A stretch of DNA of 64,000 nucleotides. Source: Dyella sp. A6 (GTDB taxonomy: Bacteria; Pseudomonadota; Gammaproteobacteria; Xanthomonadales; Rhodanobacteraceae). The DNA lies in contig NZ_CP132911.1 of the NCBI RefSeq assembly GCF_036320485.1, forward strand, positions 2,790,001 to 2,854,000. The letters run 5' to 3'. Below the pieces are notes generated by a model that was not told where the DNA came from, searched no databases, and saw nothing but the letters and a program-made list of their open reading frames with translations. This document shows, piece after piece, positions 29,150 to 38,043 of the stretch; position 1 is the stretch's first letter; each line of letters begins with the position of its first letter. The translations under genes were made by a program, and so were the position numbers.

Positions 29150-29491
29150 TCAGGCCAGCCAGACCTCATCGCTGTCCAGCCGCAACGGCACCGCATGCAG
29201 GCGATCGCCACGGCAGGGACCACCAACACAGGCACCGTTCTGGGTGCTGAAACTCGCACCATGCACTGCACACACCAGCAAGCCCTTGCTGATCAGGAAC
29301 CGGCCCGGTGCCCAGTCCAGTCGGCGTCCGGCATGCGGGCAGATGTTGAGCCAGGCCCGCACCTCGCCGCCCTGTCTCAAGACGATCAGGTTCTCCTCGC
29401 CACCGGGCAGCATCGCATCCAACGCGACTGCCTCGCCCTCGGGCAATTCGTCGAACCTGCACAGCGGACGGGGCGAAATCTTTGTATCCAT
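29150..29491 (-). CDS. Rieske [2Fe-2S] ferredoxin-like protein
   Basis: A small soluble iron-sulphur protein of 113 residues. The Rieske ligand pairs are C51-P-H53 and C74-A-V-H77, with the usual GLLVCAVHGASF context. There is no oxygenase catalytic domain and no signal peptide, so it is a stand-alone ferredoxin-type carrier like the NirD/BphA3 group. The ATG at 29491 opens MDTKISPRPLC; a GTG five codons upstream is less likely. It converges on the permease gene. Confidence 0.92.
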   Translation of the reverse strand: MDTKISPRPLCRFDELPEGEAVALDAMLPGGEENLIVLRQGGEVRAWLNICPHAGRRLDWAPGRFLISKGLLVCAVHGASFSTQNGACVGGPCRGDRLHAVPLRLDSDEVWLA

Positions 29492-29544
29492 TGGCACTTG
29501 TCTCACGGGCCGTCAGGCCCCATCGTTGCACTCGTAAGTCGTTG

Positions 29545-29553
29545 ATTTTAGCA
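29545..29553 (-). promoter_or_regulatory. Extended -10 promoter for the Rieske gene
   Basis: On the minus strand TGCTAAAAT fits an extended -10 (TGn plus TAAAAT). It predicts a start near 29538 and a leader of about 47 nt. No clear -35 is present, as expected for extended -10 promoters. Confidence 0.45.
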
Positions 29554-29569
29554 CACGGATTTTTAACAC

Positions 29570-29851
29570 ATGCGTTTTGTCCTGTTGCCCACGCGCCGCC
29601 CCCGCCATCCGCTGGCCCGCGCCCTGTCCCTGCTGCTGGGACTGGCCCTGGTCGGCATCCTGCTGGTGTTCGGCCTGATGGTGGCTGGCGTGCTCCTGGT
29701 CGGCGGCGGACTGCTGTTGGCCTGGCGCCATTGGCGGCATGGTCGTGCCCCGATCAGCTCCACGACCGGACCGACTCCCTCTGCGCACCGACCCGACCTG
29801 CTGGAAGGTGAGTTCGTGGTGATCCGGCAGGGGCGTCCTGCCGCACATTGA
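29570..29851 (+). CDS. Small membrane protein of unknown function
   Basis: A 93-residue protein with a basic N-terminus, one long hydrophobic stretch at about residues 17-52 (long enough for one helix or a hairpin of two), and a polar tail ending LLEGEFVVIRQGR. I do not recognise a family. It diverges from the Rieske gene by 78 bp. The DLLEGEFxVI tail recurs in small hypothetical membrane proteins of xanthomonads as far as I recall, which supports its being real. Confidence 0.6.
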   Translation: MRFVLLPTRRPRHPLARALSLLLGLALVGILLVFGLMVAGVLLVGGGLLLAWRHWRHGRAPISSTTGPTPSAHRPDLLEGEFVVIRQGRPAAH

Positions 29852-29927
29852 ACTGCGTGCATCGAGCGGGTGCCGTGCGGCAACCCTCGTCGCATGCGCA
29901 TAATCCGGATGGCCCGACGCGGCCGGC

Positions 29928-30815
29928 ATGCCTAAGCTGGCCATGGATATTTCCACCGGCCAGGCCATGAACAAGTCCACCGAAAACGCGCTTGAACGGG
30001 TGCGCCAGCAGCTCGAAAGCGCCGACGAAGCGCCGACGCTCGACAGCCTGGCGCAGATCGCGCAACTCAGCCCCGCCCACCTGCAGCGCGTATTCCGCCG
30101 CCGCTACGGCATGAGTCCGGCCGAATACCACCGCGCACGCCGCTTCGGCCAGCTGAAGGCTGCGTTGCGCGAAGGCGCACCGGTAAGCGAGGCCGTATAC
30201 GGCGCCGGCTTCGGCTCCGGCAGCCGCGTCTACGAACACAGCGACCGCCTGCTCGGCATGACCCCGGCCAGCTACCGTGCCGGCGGCGCCGGCGCCAGCA
30301 TCCGCTACACCACCACGACCACTTCACTGGGCTGCCTGCTGGTCGCGGCGACCACGCGCGGTATCTGCGCGGTAACACTCGGCGTTGACGATGCCGAGCT
30401 GGAACAACGCCTGGCTGATGAATTTCCGAGAGCCGCACGCGAACGCGTGGACGCCGGCCGTGAAGAGTGGCTGGACGCGGTCATCGCCCGCATCGCCAGC
30501 GAACTTGGCTGGAGCAGCGGTAATGCGCCCGCGCTGCCGCCGCTGGACGTGGCCGCGACCGCCTTCCAGTGGCGCGTTTGGGACGCGCTGACCCGCATCC
30601 CGGCCGGCCAGACCCGCAGCTACGGCGACATCGCCGCCACGATCGGCAAGCCCGGAGCAGCACGCGCCGTGGGCAATGCCTGTGGCAACAACCGGCTCGC
30701 GCTGATCGTGCCCTGCCACCGCGTGATACGTGAAGACGGCTCGCCCGGCGGCTGGCGCTGGGGTGTGCAGCGCAAACGGCAGTTGTTGGCGCACGAACAG
30801 CAGCTTCACGGCTGA
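29928..30815 (+). CDS. Ada-like methylated-DNA-protein cysteine methyltransferase with AraC-type HTH
   Basis: A 295-residue DNA-repair protein that takes the methyl group from O6-methylguanine onto its own cysteine. Residues about 20-115 are an AraC-type DNA-binding domain (LAQIAQLSPAHLQRVFRRRYGMSPAEYHRARR). Residues 135-290 are the transferase, with active cysteine C263 in VPCHRV and GNACGNN just before. The N-terminal zinc/phosphotriester domain of E. coli Ada is missing, so activation by phosphotriester repair is not expected. Starts at 29943 and 29967 are also possible; the longest ATG frame is given. Confidence 0.92.
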   Translation: MPKLAMDISTGQAMNKSTENALERVRQQLESADEAPTLDSLAQIAQLSPAHLQRVFRRRYGMSPAEYHRARRFGQLKAALREGAPVSEAVYGAGFGSGSRVYEHSDRLLGMTPASYRAGGAGASIRYTTTTTSLGCLLVAATTRGICAVTLGVDDAELEQRLADEFPRAARERVDAGREEWLDAVIARIASELGWSSGNAPALPPLDVAATAFQWRVWDALTRIPAGQTRSYGDIAATIGKPGAARAVGNACGNNRLALIVPCHRVIREDGSPGGWRWGVQRKRQLLAHEQQLHG

Positions 30816-30953
30816 CCTTGGCGTCCGCCACCAGGCTTGATCCAGGCTCAAGCCCGGCTTGCACCGTCATCACTGGCGCAGGCGGCTGCCAGGCGCCAAG
30901 ATACGCGCCCGCGCCGGGTCTTGATGACGGCGAAACCTGCCCGGATCAAGACC

Positions 30954-31865
30954 ATGAGCGACGCCTCCGCAACCACCGCCAACGACCCGACACTGGCCCC
31001 GTCGCCGCAGGCACTCGTGCCGTTCGGCCTGCTCGCCCTGTACCTGATCTGGGGTTCGACCTACCTCGCCATCCACTTCGCGCTGCAAAGCTATCCGCCC
31101 TTCCTGCTGGCCGGTCTGCGCTTCCTGTGTGCTGGCGTCCTGTTCTACGGCGTCCTGCGCCTGCGCGGCGCGGCACCACCGTCGCCACGGCAATGGCGCA
31201 ACGCCGCGGTCACCGGCGTGCTGCTGCTGGGTTTCGGCAACGGCTTGGTGTGCTTCGCCGAGGAGCGGGTCAGCTCGGGCATCGCCGCGGTGGCGGTGGC
31301 CTGCATGCCGCTGTTCGCCGCCCTGTTCTCGGGCCTTTTCGGCGAGTGGCCGAACCGGCGCGAAGGGCTTGGCCTGGCGATCGGTTTTGCCGGCGTAGTC
31401 GTTCTGAATCTGGGCAGCAGCCTGTCCGGCTCGCGTCTCGGTGCACTGGCGCTGCTGACCGCCGCTGCCGCCTGGGCCTTCGGTTCGGTCTGGAGCCGAC
31501 ACCAGGACATGCCCAGCGGCCCGATGAACACCGCCGCGCAGATGCTCTGCGGCAGCGCGGCCCTGCTAGTGGCGGGCTTCGGCAGTGGCGAACGCCTGCC
31601 GGCGCACCCCACGCTGCACGCCACGCTTGCCGGCCTATACCTGCTGGTGTTCGGCTCGATGATCGCCTTCAGCACCTACCTGTACGTGCTGAAGCACGCG
31701 CGCCCGACCCTGGCCACCAGCTACGCGTACGTGAACCCGCCGGTGGCCGTGCTGTTCGGCGTGCTGTTCGCGGGCGAACACGTGGGGCCGATCGACCTGA
31801 CCGGCATGGCGGTGATCCTCCTGGGCGTGGTGGTGATTTCGCTGGCACGCCGGAAGCGCCGGTAA
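30954..31865 (+). CDS. EamA/DMT-superfamily transporter (YedA-like)
   Basis: Ten-helix inner-membrane drug/metabolite exporter of 303 residues with two EamA repeats. The first begins GLLALYLIWGSTYLAIHFAL and the second covers about residues 150-300. The GSTY and NPPVAVLFGVLFAGE segments are typical of the YedA subgroup. Substrate unknown. In-frame ATGs at 30837 and 30924 would add unconserved residues; 30954 sits closest to the conserved start. It is on the same strand as the Ada-like gene, 138 bp downstream. Confidence 0.88.
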   Translation: MSDASATTANDPTLAPSPQALVPFGLLALYLIWGSTYLAIHFALQSYPPFLLAGLRFLCAGVLFYGVLRLRGAAPPSPRQWRNAAVTGVLLLGFGNGLVCFAEERVSSGIAAVAVACMPLFAALFSGLFGEWPNRREGLGLAIGFAGVVVLNLGSSLSGSRLGALALLTAAAAWAFGSVWSRHQDMPSGPMNTAAQMLCGSAALLVAGFGSGERLPAHPTLHATLAGLYLLVFGSMIAFSTYLYVLKHARPTLATSYAYVNPPVAVLFGVLFAGEHVGPIDLTGMAVILLGVVVISLARRKRR

Positions 31866-31938
31866 CGCGGAGCCCGCGAGCGAGCGCAAGACCGTCGGCC
31901 GGTCACGAACCGGCCATGGAAACTGCTAGGCTTTCGTC

Positions 31939-32625
31939 ATGAACTACATCATCGCTCCACCCACCCCTTCCAGCCTGCCGGTTGCCGGCAGCGACCAGCG
32001 CTTTCCCGTGCGTCGCGTGTTCTGCATCGGCCGCAACTATGCCGAGCACGCGCGCGAAATGGGTGCCGCCGTCGAGCACGGCCAGCCGATGTTCTTCTGC
32101 AAGCCGGCCGACGCGGTGGTCACCGATGACACCGATGTGCCCTACCCCTCCGCCACCAGCGACCTGCATCACGAGGTGGAAATGGTGGTGGCCCTGAAGG
32201 CGGGCGGACGCGACCTTTCCCCCAGCCAGGCGAACGAGGCGGTGTTCGGGTATGGCGTGGGCCTGGACCTGACCCGGCGCGACCTGCAGGCCCAGGCCAA
32301 GGCGAAAGGCCATCCGTGGGACGTCGCCAAGGCCTTCGACCATTCCGCCCCGGTCTCGGCACTGCACCCTGCCACCGAGGTGACGCCGACAGCGGACACC
32401 GCATTGCGGCTCAGCGTGAACGGCGAGCTGCGCCAACAGGGCCGGCTGGGCGACATGATCCACGACGTGCCGGCGATCATCGCCGCCCTCTCGCGCCTGT
32501 TCGAGCTGAAGCCCGGCGACCTGATCTTCACCGGCACGCCCGCCGGCGTGGCCGCGCTGCAACGTGGCGACCGTTTCCATGCCGAGCTCGTGGGCATCGC
32601 CGAACTGGACGGCCAGATGGTCTGA
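31939..32625 (+). CDS. Fumarylacetoacetate hydrolase family protein
   Basis: A 228-residue metal-dependent enzyme of the FAH fold, in the short FAHD1-like acylpyruvase/fumarylpyruvate hydrolase group. Landmarks: VFCIGRNYAEHAREMG, metal-ligand glutamates in LHHEVEMVV, substrate-loop GYGVGLDLTRRDLQ and C-terminal LIFTGTPAGVAALQRGD. It probably cleaves or decarboxylates small acylpyruvates; the exact substrate is undetermined. It lies 73 bp after the EamA gene on the same strand. No strong Shine-Dalgarno is seen. Confidence 0.9.
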   Translation: MNYIIAPPTPSSLPVAGSDQRFPVRRVFCIGRNYAEHAREMGAAVEHGQPMFFCKPADAVVTDDTDVPYPSATSDLHHEVEMVVALKAGGRDLSPSQANEAVFGYGVGLDLTRRDLQAQAKAKGHPWDVAKAFDHSAPVSALHPATEVTPTADTALRLSVNGELRQQGRLGDMIHDVPAIIAALSRLFELKPGDLIFTGTPAGVAALQRGDRFHAELVGIAELDGQMV

Positions 32626-32712
32626 GCACCGACTGGGCATATGCCCGATGCGGGCGTCGTTGCGCTGGGCTAAAGTGCTCCTGCCAACCGGCAACATCTC
32701 GGAGGAAACACG

Positions 32713-33120
32713 ATGGGCATGATGAAGGAATTCAAGGAATTTGCGATGCGCGGCAACGTGCTCGACATGGCGGTCGGCATCGTCATCGGCGGCGCGTTCG
32801 GCAAGATCGTCACCTCGCTGGTGAACGACGTGATCATGCCACCGATCGGCATGATCACCGGCGGCATCGATTTCTCCAAGATGAAATGGGTACTCAAGCC
32901 GGCCGACGACAGCGACCCGAAGCACAAGATCGCCGAAGTGGCGATCCACTACGGCAGCTTCATCAACACCATCATCACCTTCATCATCGTCGCCTTCGCG
33001 ATCTTCATCCTGATCAAGGCGATCAACCGGTTGCACAAGAAGGAAGAGGCCGCGCCCGCCGCACCGCCCGCCGACGTGGTCCTGCTCACCGAAATCCGCG
33101 ACCTGCTCAAGAACAAGTAA
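32713..33120 (+). CDS. mscL: Large-conductance mechanosensitive channel
   Basis: A 135-residue channel protein that opens under extreme membrane tension to release solutes during hypo-osmotic shock. The N-terminal amphipathic helix and TM1 ([24 protein letters not shown]) and TM2 ([22 protein letters not shown]) are highly typical, with a charged cytoplasmic C-terminal helix ending [12 protein letters not shown] strong GGAGGAAA Shine-Dalgarno precedes the ATG. Confidence 0.98.
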   Translation: MGMMKEFKEFAMRGNVLDMAVGIVIGGAFGKIVTSLVNDVIMPPIGMITGGIDFSKMKWVLKPADDSDPKHKIAEVAIHYGSFINTIITFIIVAFAIFILIKAINRLHKKEEAAPAAPPADVVLLTEIRDLLKNK

Positions 33121-33131
33121 GCCGCCGCACC

Positions 33132-33155
33132 GCGACGCCCCGCCAGGGGCGTCGC
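33132..33155 (+). terminator. Hairpin after mscL
   Basis: GCGACGCCCC and GGGGCGTCGC pair perfectly (10 bp) around a GCCA loop, 11 bp after the mscL stop. It lacks a T-run, so it may terminate weakly or stabilise the mRNA end. Confidence 0.5.
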
Positions 33156-33301
33156 CCACACCGGCCATGCTTCATCAGCCGGCGCACGGAGCACATGTCG
33201 GACGTCATCAGCCTGATTGAACTCGAACGCGTTCCAGCCCCGCGTTCTGGTGCGTCGAAGCGACCTGCACCAAGGCCAGTGCATGCGGTGCAGGTGCCGT
33301 C

Positions 33302-33769
33302 TTAGTTGCCCGCCTCGGTCATGGGTTGCTCGGCCTCGTCCAGCGCCTGCAGGTTTTCCTTGATGCGGGTCAGCACGGCGGTCATCTGCATCATCTCCTC
33401 GCAGGAAATGCCCGTGCTGGCATCGATGCGCAGGTCTTTGGCGATGCGCTCCATGTCATCGACGACTTCGTGCGCCTGTTCGGTGGTGTAGAGACGCCAG
33501 GCGCGACGATCCTTGGGATCGGGGCGACGCTCGACGAAACCGGCCGCCTGCAGGCGGTCGATCACACGGCCAACCGCGATCGGTTCCATTTCGAGGAATT
33601 CGGCCAGTTCGGTCTGGCGCAGACCGGGGCGACGGTACAGCATCTTGGTGGCACGCCACTGCGCACGGGTCAGGCCGAACTTCACCGCTCGACGGTCGAA
33701 ATGCTTCCGGAAAAGCAGTGTGACGTCGCTCAGCAGATAGCCGAATGAAATATCTTCCACATTCACCAT
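33302..33769 (-). CDS. MarR-family transcriptional regulator
   Basis: A 155-residue winged-helix repressor-type regulator. The DNA-binding core includes TRAQWRATKMLYRRPGLRQTELAEFLEMEPIA-type helices and the wing ERRPDPKDRRAWRLYTT, with DxR-type DPKDRRA diagnostic of MarR. The ATG at 33769 is preferred for its match to the family start; an ATG at 33790 adds seven residues. It is divergent from a macro-domain gene with only 24-44 bp between starts, so it may regulate that gene. Ligand unknown. Confidence 0.9.
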   Translation of the reverse strand: MVNVEDISFGYLLSDVTLLFRKHFDRRAVKFGLTRAQWRATKMLYRRPGLRQTELAEFLEMEPIAVGRVIDRLQAAGFVERRPDPKDRRAWRLYTTEQAHEVVDDMERIAKDLRIDASTGISCEEMMQMTAVLTRIKENLQALDEAEQPMTEAGN

Positions 33770-33813
33770 GATGTACTGCCGTCTCCCCATCGTCTGGATG
33801 CAAGCATAAACGC

Positions 33814-34344
33814 ATGTCGATCGTCGTGATCACCGCCGATATCGTCCAGCTGGAAGTGGACGCCATCGTGAATGCCGCCAACCCCACCCTGCTTGGCGGC
33901 GGTGGCGTGGATGGCGCCATTCACCGGGCCGCCGGACCACGTCTCTTGGCCGCCTGCCGCGCCCTGCCCGAGACCTCTCCGGGCATGCGCTGTCCAACCG
34001 GCGAGGTGCGCATCACGCCTGGCTTCGACCTGCCCGCCCGCTGGGTGATCCACACGGTCGGACCGGTCTGGCAGGACGGCAGCCATGGCGAGCCGGGGCT
34101 GTTGGCCCACTGCTACCGCGCCAGCATCGCGCTGGCCGCCGCCCATCGGCTCCATTCCATCGCCTTTCCGGCCATCAGTTGCGGCGTCTACGGCTTTCCC
34201 GCCGAACGGGCCGCAGCGGTGGCGGTGGCCGCGCTGCGCGAGGCACTGCTCCACCATGCCGACCTGCAGGTGCAGTTATGCGGGTTCGATGTGCGCATGA
34301 GTGCCATCCTGCAGCACGCCCTTGACACCCACGAACACGGTTGA
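33814..34344 (+). CDS. Macro-domain protein (probable O-acetyl-ADP-ribose deacetylase)
   Basis: A 176-residue stand-alone macro domain that binds ADP-ribose and probably removes it, or its acetyl ester, from substrates. Landmarks: [18 protein letters not shown] with the adenine/ribose-binding asparagines, the [14 protein letters not shown] phosphate loop, and [11 protein letters not shown] near the C-terminus. This is the YmdB/MacroD-type arrangement. It is divergent from MarR and converges on batD, the two stops being 1 bp apart. Confidence 0.93.
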   Translation: MSIVVITADIVQLEVDAIVNAANPTLLGGGGVDGAIHRAAGPRLLAACRALPETSPGMRCPTGEVRITPGFDLPARWVIHTVGPVWQDGSHGEPGLLAHCYRASIALAAAHRLHSIAFPAISCGVYGFPAERAAAVAVAALREALLHHADLQVQLCGFDVRMSAILQHALDTHEHG

Positions 34345-34345
34345 A

Positions 34346-36103
34346 CTAGCGCGAACCGAGGTCGAACGGATACAGCGGCGGCAGCGGCGAGTCGCCGGCG
34401 CCGGGACCCTCGTGCTTCCAGACAAAGCCGCGTTCGAACGCAGACCGCAGATCAGGGGCGTCTGCAGTGGGTACCGCAGCGCCATATTGCCGGCGCTGCA
34501 GCCCGGCAATCGCCGCCCGTTGCGGCTCGTATGCCAGCGCCGCCGACAGCTCGCCCAGATTATGCAGATCCGGTCGCTCGGCCCGCGCCCAGGCCAGTAG
34601 TTGCCGGGCCTGGGCAGCGACGTCGTTTCCGCGTGCAGCGTCGAGGAAAGCCTGCCGCAGGGCCTTGTCCGGAAGTGGCCTGATCACGGGATCCACCTTC
34701 GCCTGAGCCGGTGCCGGTCGCGGCGTGCGCCGGCGCAGGATCAACCAGCCCAGCAACCCAACCAGCAAGACTGCCAGGCTGCCGATTGCAAGCCAGCGCC
34801 ACCAGACCGGGACCGTTGCACCGGTAGTCGCCGCCGCAGTCACTGCTGCATCCGGCTTCGATGCATGCGAGGCCGGCGCAACCGTTGCAGGTGCCGACAC
34901 CGAAGCCGCGGCCGCCGGGCCCGACGCCGCGCCTGCTGCAGGAAGCACCGTGAGCGTGGTTGCCGGAATGCTCGCCGTCTCGGCCTGCCCGCTCTGCACG
35001 TTGAACCACTTCAGAGTGGTTGCCGGAATCGTCAGCGTGCCCGCCTGCTGCGGCACGATCGCAAAGGCGCGCTCGCGCTTGCCCTGTAGCCATTTGCCAT
35101 CGTCGGTAGTGGTATCCACCGGGCGGTCCGGGTACACCGCGGCACCGCCCAGAGTCGGCAGGCTCGGCTCGGGCAGCGAATCGGCCGGCAATCCGCTCGC
35201 CTGGACAACCATGTGCAGGTTCAGTGCCTGGCCGACATGCACCTTGCCATCCGCCGGCAGGCCATCCAGCGAAAGCGTCAGCTGACGTGCAGGCAGCCAG
35301 TCGGTGCTGCCCCAGCCGGATGGCTGGGCTTGCACATGCAGCGTCACCGCCGGCGAAGCCGCCGATACGGCCTGCCCGACGCCGAACAGGCTCGACTGGC
35401 CAAAGAAGTTGCCCGGGTTGAACGGGTTCGACGGATCGCTGGCCGTACCCTGGAACTGCATGGAAGGCACCGTCAGCGTGCCCGCGCGCTGCGGCACCAG
35501 AGCGTAGCGTCGCTCGAGCACGTGGTATGTGTGCCCGTCGCGATTGACGTCGTAGTTGATGTCCTGCCCGATCCTGCGCACGTCGACACCGGCCAGCTGC
35601 GGTTCCTGCAGCGAACCGCTCAGGTCGACGTCGTGGTACAGCCGCACGGTGTACACCATCTGCTGGCCGACATAGCCATGGTCCGGCTCCACACCCGCTT
35701 CGATGAACACGGCCTTGCCGCTGTTGGCCGCGGCATTCGGGTCGGGGGGCGTCACGTCCAGCAGCAATGGCGCGGTATGTCCTCCCGCGATGGCCAGGGA
35801 TGGGACCTTCAGCTGGCCGATGTGCTTCGGCCGCAACGCGATGCCGATGGTGTACTGCGCGCTCTGTCTGCCGTTGATGATGCTGATGCTGCTGCTGTTG
35901 GAGGTGCCCAGCACGTCGAAATCGCGCCGCAACGGATCGAGATCGGGCATGCCGACGCTGTCGCTGCCGTCCACGCTGAGGTTCAACGTGACGGTTTCGC
36001 CCAGCTGCACCTTGCTGCGGTCCAGCGAGGCACGCACGCTGCTGGCCGAGGCCAAGGCCGGCAGCAGCAAGGCAAGCAACAACAGTACGTAGCGCCCTTT
36101 CAT
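34346..36103 (-). CDS. batD: BatD-like protein (oxygen-tolerance locus)
   Basis: A 585-residue envelope protein with a signal peptide (ALLLPALASASS), a long periplasmic region of beta domains (LDRSKVQLGETVTLNLSVDG), an Ala/Pro-rich linker and one membrane helix (WLAIGSLAVLLVGLLGWLIL) near residue 440, then a short cytoplasmic tail. This is the BatD (PF13584) plan. It overlaps batBC by 4 bp and ends the operon moxR-DUF58-DUF4381-batA-batBC-batD. Bat proteins were linked to aerotolerance in Bacteroides, but their biochemical role remains unsettled. Confidence 0.9.
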   Translation of the reverse strand: MKGRYVLLLLALLLPALASASSVRASLDRSKVQLGETVTLNLSVDGSDSVGMPDLDPLRRDFDVLGTSNSSSISIINGRQSAQYTIGIALRPKHIGQLKVPSLAIAGGHTAPLLLDVTPPDPNAAANSGKAVFIEAGVEPDHGYVGQQMVYTVRLYHDVDLSGSLQEPQLAGVDVRRIGQDINYDVNRDGHTYHVLERRYALVPQRAGTLTVPSMQFQGTASDPSNPFNPGNFFGQSSLFGVGQAVSAASPAVTLHVQAQPSGWGSTDWLPARQLTLSLDGLPADGKVHVGQALNLHMVVQASGLPADSLPEPSLPTLGGAAVYPDRPVDTTTDDGKWLQGKRERAFAIVPQQAGTLTIPATTLKWFNVQSGQAETASIPATTLTVLPAAGAASGPAAAASVSAPATVAPASHASKPDAAVTAAATTGATVPVWWRWLAIGSLAVLLVGLLGWLILRRRTPRPAPAQAKVDPVIRPLPDKALRQAFLDAARGNDVAAQARQLLAWARAERPDLHNLGELSAALAYEPQRAAIAGLQRRQYGAAVPTADAPDLRSAFERGFVWKHEGPGAGDSPLPPLYPFDLGSR

Positions 36104-38043
36104 GGTTGTCCGTTCTCCGACGAAGCGCGTTGCTGGCGCTCCAGATATTCGAGCATGAACTTGCGGCGCAGCAGCGCACCGGGGTCATCGGGCACGACCT
36201 GCAGCGTGTGACGCACATCGGCCGGCAGTTTCGACAACGGGTCGTCGTTCGCCATGGCACCCAGTTGATGGACGGGCGGTTGGGTCGTCTTCCGAGCCAG
36301 CGCCCGGTTCATCTGCTGGTGCAGCGCCTGCTGTGCCTTGGCGGTCGCTGCCTGCTGTGCGGCGCGTTGCTGCGCTGTCTGCGGCGTCGGTTTGTCCTGC
36401 CCGCCGGCCCCATGACGAGCCTGTCCGGTCTGCGCGTCCTGCGGGGACGACGATCCCTGCGATTTGGAACCCGATGGGTTGCCGGGTGGCGTGTGCTGGT
36501 CGCCATGCGGAGTCGAATCGCTCGAACTCTTGCCCTGCCCGTTGTTGCCCTGCGGCTGCTTGTCCTGCGGCTGGCCGCTTTTGTCCTTTGTGCCGGAGCC
36601 TTTGCCCTGCGACGACTGGTTGCTGCTTTTCCCGCTGCCGTTCTTGTTCTGTTTCTGCTTTTTCTGCTGTTGTTGCTGGCGTCGCATGGCTTCTTCCACG
36701 GCCTTGCGATTGGCGCGGGCATCGTCATTGTGCGGATTCATCTTCAACGCGCGGTCGTATGCCTTGATCGCTTCGGGATAGCGTCCCAGGCGCGCCAGCG
36801 CATTACCGAGGTTGTAGGCGGCATCGGCACCCTTGGCCTGCTGCAGTGCCTGCACCGCAGCGCGGTAGTTACCCGCCCGGTAAGCCGCGGCACCGCGCAA
36901 GGCCGGATCTTGCGCCAACTGCTCGGCCAGCTTCGGCTTGCCGTCGTGGAGCGCCGTGGACGCCTGCTGATCGGCACGTTGCCACCAGTCGCGCCATCCC
37001 GACGCATGCGCCGTCGATGGCAACGCCAGCGAAAACACGATCCAGGGCAGCACCAGCAGCCAGCCACGTCGGAAGCCCAAAGCCACCACGACCAGCAACG
37101 GCAGCAACAGCCACGGACCTTCGTCCTGCCAGGTGTCACCCTGCTGACCCGCCGCCACGGTCGCATGCTCCGGCGTGCGCAGCTCGCGGTGCAATGAGGC
37201 CACGTCCCGGTCGTCATTCGTCATCGGTACGTAGATGCCACCGCCGGCATTCGCCAGCGCAGCCAGGGCTGCATCGTTACGCCGGGCCAGTACCAGGTTG
37301 CCCTGCGCATCGTGCAGGAAGCTGCCATCGCCCAGCGCTACTGGGCCACCCTGTGGGGTCCCCACGCCGAGCACCGAGACCCGCACCCCTTCGGCATGTG
37401 CCTTGCGTGCTGCCGCTGTCGCTGCGGCATCCGCCGTATCGGTGATCAGCACCAGCGAGCCGTCGGCAACTTTCGCGTCTCGGATCAGCTTCACGCCCTG
37501 CGCGATGGCACGGGCGGCGTCGTTGCCATCCTCCGGCATGACATCCGGCGCCATCGCATCGAGCAGGTCGTCCAGACTGTGCGCGTCGCTGGTGAGCGGC
37601 GCGACCACGAACGACTCGCCGGCATAGCCGATCAGGCCATTGAAACCGTCGCGGTTCGCGTACATCAGGTCGTGCGCCTTGAATCTGGCGCGCTCGATCC
37701 GGCTCGGTGTGACATCGCGCGCCAGCATGCTCCTGGACAACGAGATCGCGATCACCTGGGCCGCACGGTCGGCATACAGCGGCCGCGCCACCCGATGCCA
37801 GGTCGGCCCGGCCAGCGCCAGTGTCGCCAGCAGCCAGCCCAGCGCCAGCAGGCCGGAAGGCGCGCGCCGGCTGCGCGGTCGTCCGTGCATGACATGCGGC
37901 AAGAGCTCGGGATCGACCAGCCTCGACAAGGCGCGCTGTGCGCCGTCTTCGCGCCGTCCCAGCCACAACAGCCAGGGCAGTGCGAGCAACGCCAGCAGCC
38001 AGAACGGCTGCAGGAAATGGAATGCGTGCAGGGTCGCACTCAT
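36100..38043 (-). CDS. BatB-BatC fusion: vWA membrane protein with TPR and low-complexity tail
   Basis: A 647-residue protein joining BatB and BatC functions. Residues 10-80 hold two membrane helices, 95-290 a von Willebrand A domain and about 310-350 further helices. About 385-460 carry TPR units (YNLGNALARLGRYPEAIKAYDRALKMNP), and 465-580 form a Gln/Lys/Ser/Gly-rich disordered stretch. The metal-site motif normally DxSxS reads SLSRS, with Ser101 in place of Asp, so metal binding may be lost. ATGA overlaps link it to batA upstream and batD downstream. The chosen ATG at 38043 opens the conserved N-terminus. Confidence 0.9.
   Translation of the reverse strand: MSATLHAFHFLQPFWLLALLALPWLLWLGRREDGAQRALSRLVDPELLPHVMHGRPRSRRAPSGLLALGWLLATLALAGPTWHRVARPLYADRAAQVIAISLSRSMLARDVTPSRIERARFKAHDLMYANRDGFNGLIGYAGESFVVAPLTSDAHSLDDLLDAMAPDVMPEDGNDAARAIAQGVKLIRDAKVADGSLVLITDTADAAATAAARKAHAEGVRVSVLGVGTPQGGPVALGDGSFLHDAQGNLVLARRNDAALAALANAGGGIYVPMTNDDRDVASLHRELRTPEHATVAAGQQGDTWQDEGPWLLLPLLVVVALGFRRGWLLVLPWIVFSLALPSTAHASGWRDWWQRADQQASTALHDGKPKLAEQLAQDPALRGAAAYRAGNYRAAVQALQQAKGADAAYNLGNALARLGRYPEAIKAYDRALKMNPHNDDARANRKAVEEAMRRQQQQQKKQKQNKNGSGKSSNQSSQGKGSGTKDKSGQPQDKQPQGNNGQGKSSSDSTPHGDQHTPPGNPSGSKSQGSSSPQDAQTGQARHGAGGQDKPTPQTAQQRAAQQAATAKAQQALHQQMNRALARKTTQPPVHQLGAMANDDPLSKLPADVRHTLQVVPDDPGALLRRKFMLEYLERQQRASSENGQP

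Noticed and set aside
33132..33155. REP-type repeat after mscL
   Set aside because: The hairpin was considered as a dispersed repeat, but no second copy was noticed in the window, so it is listed as a terminator-like structure.
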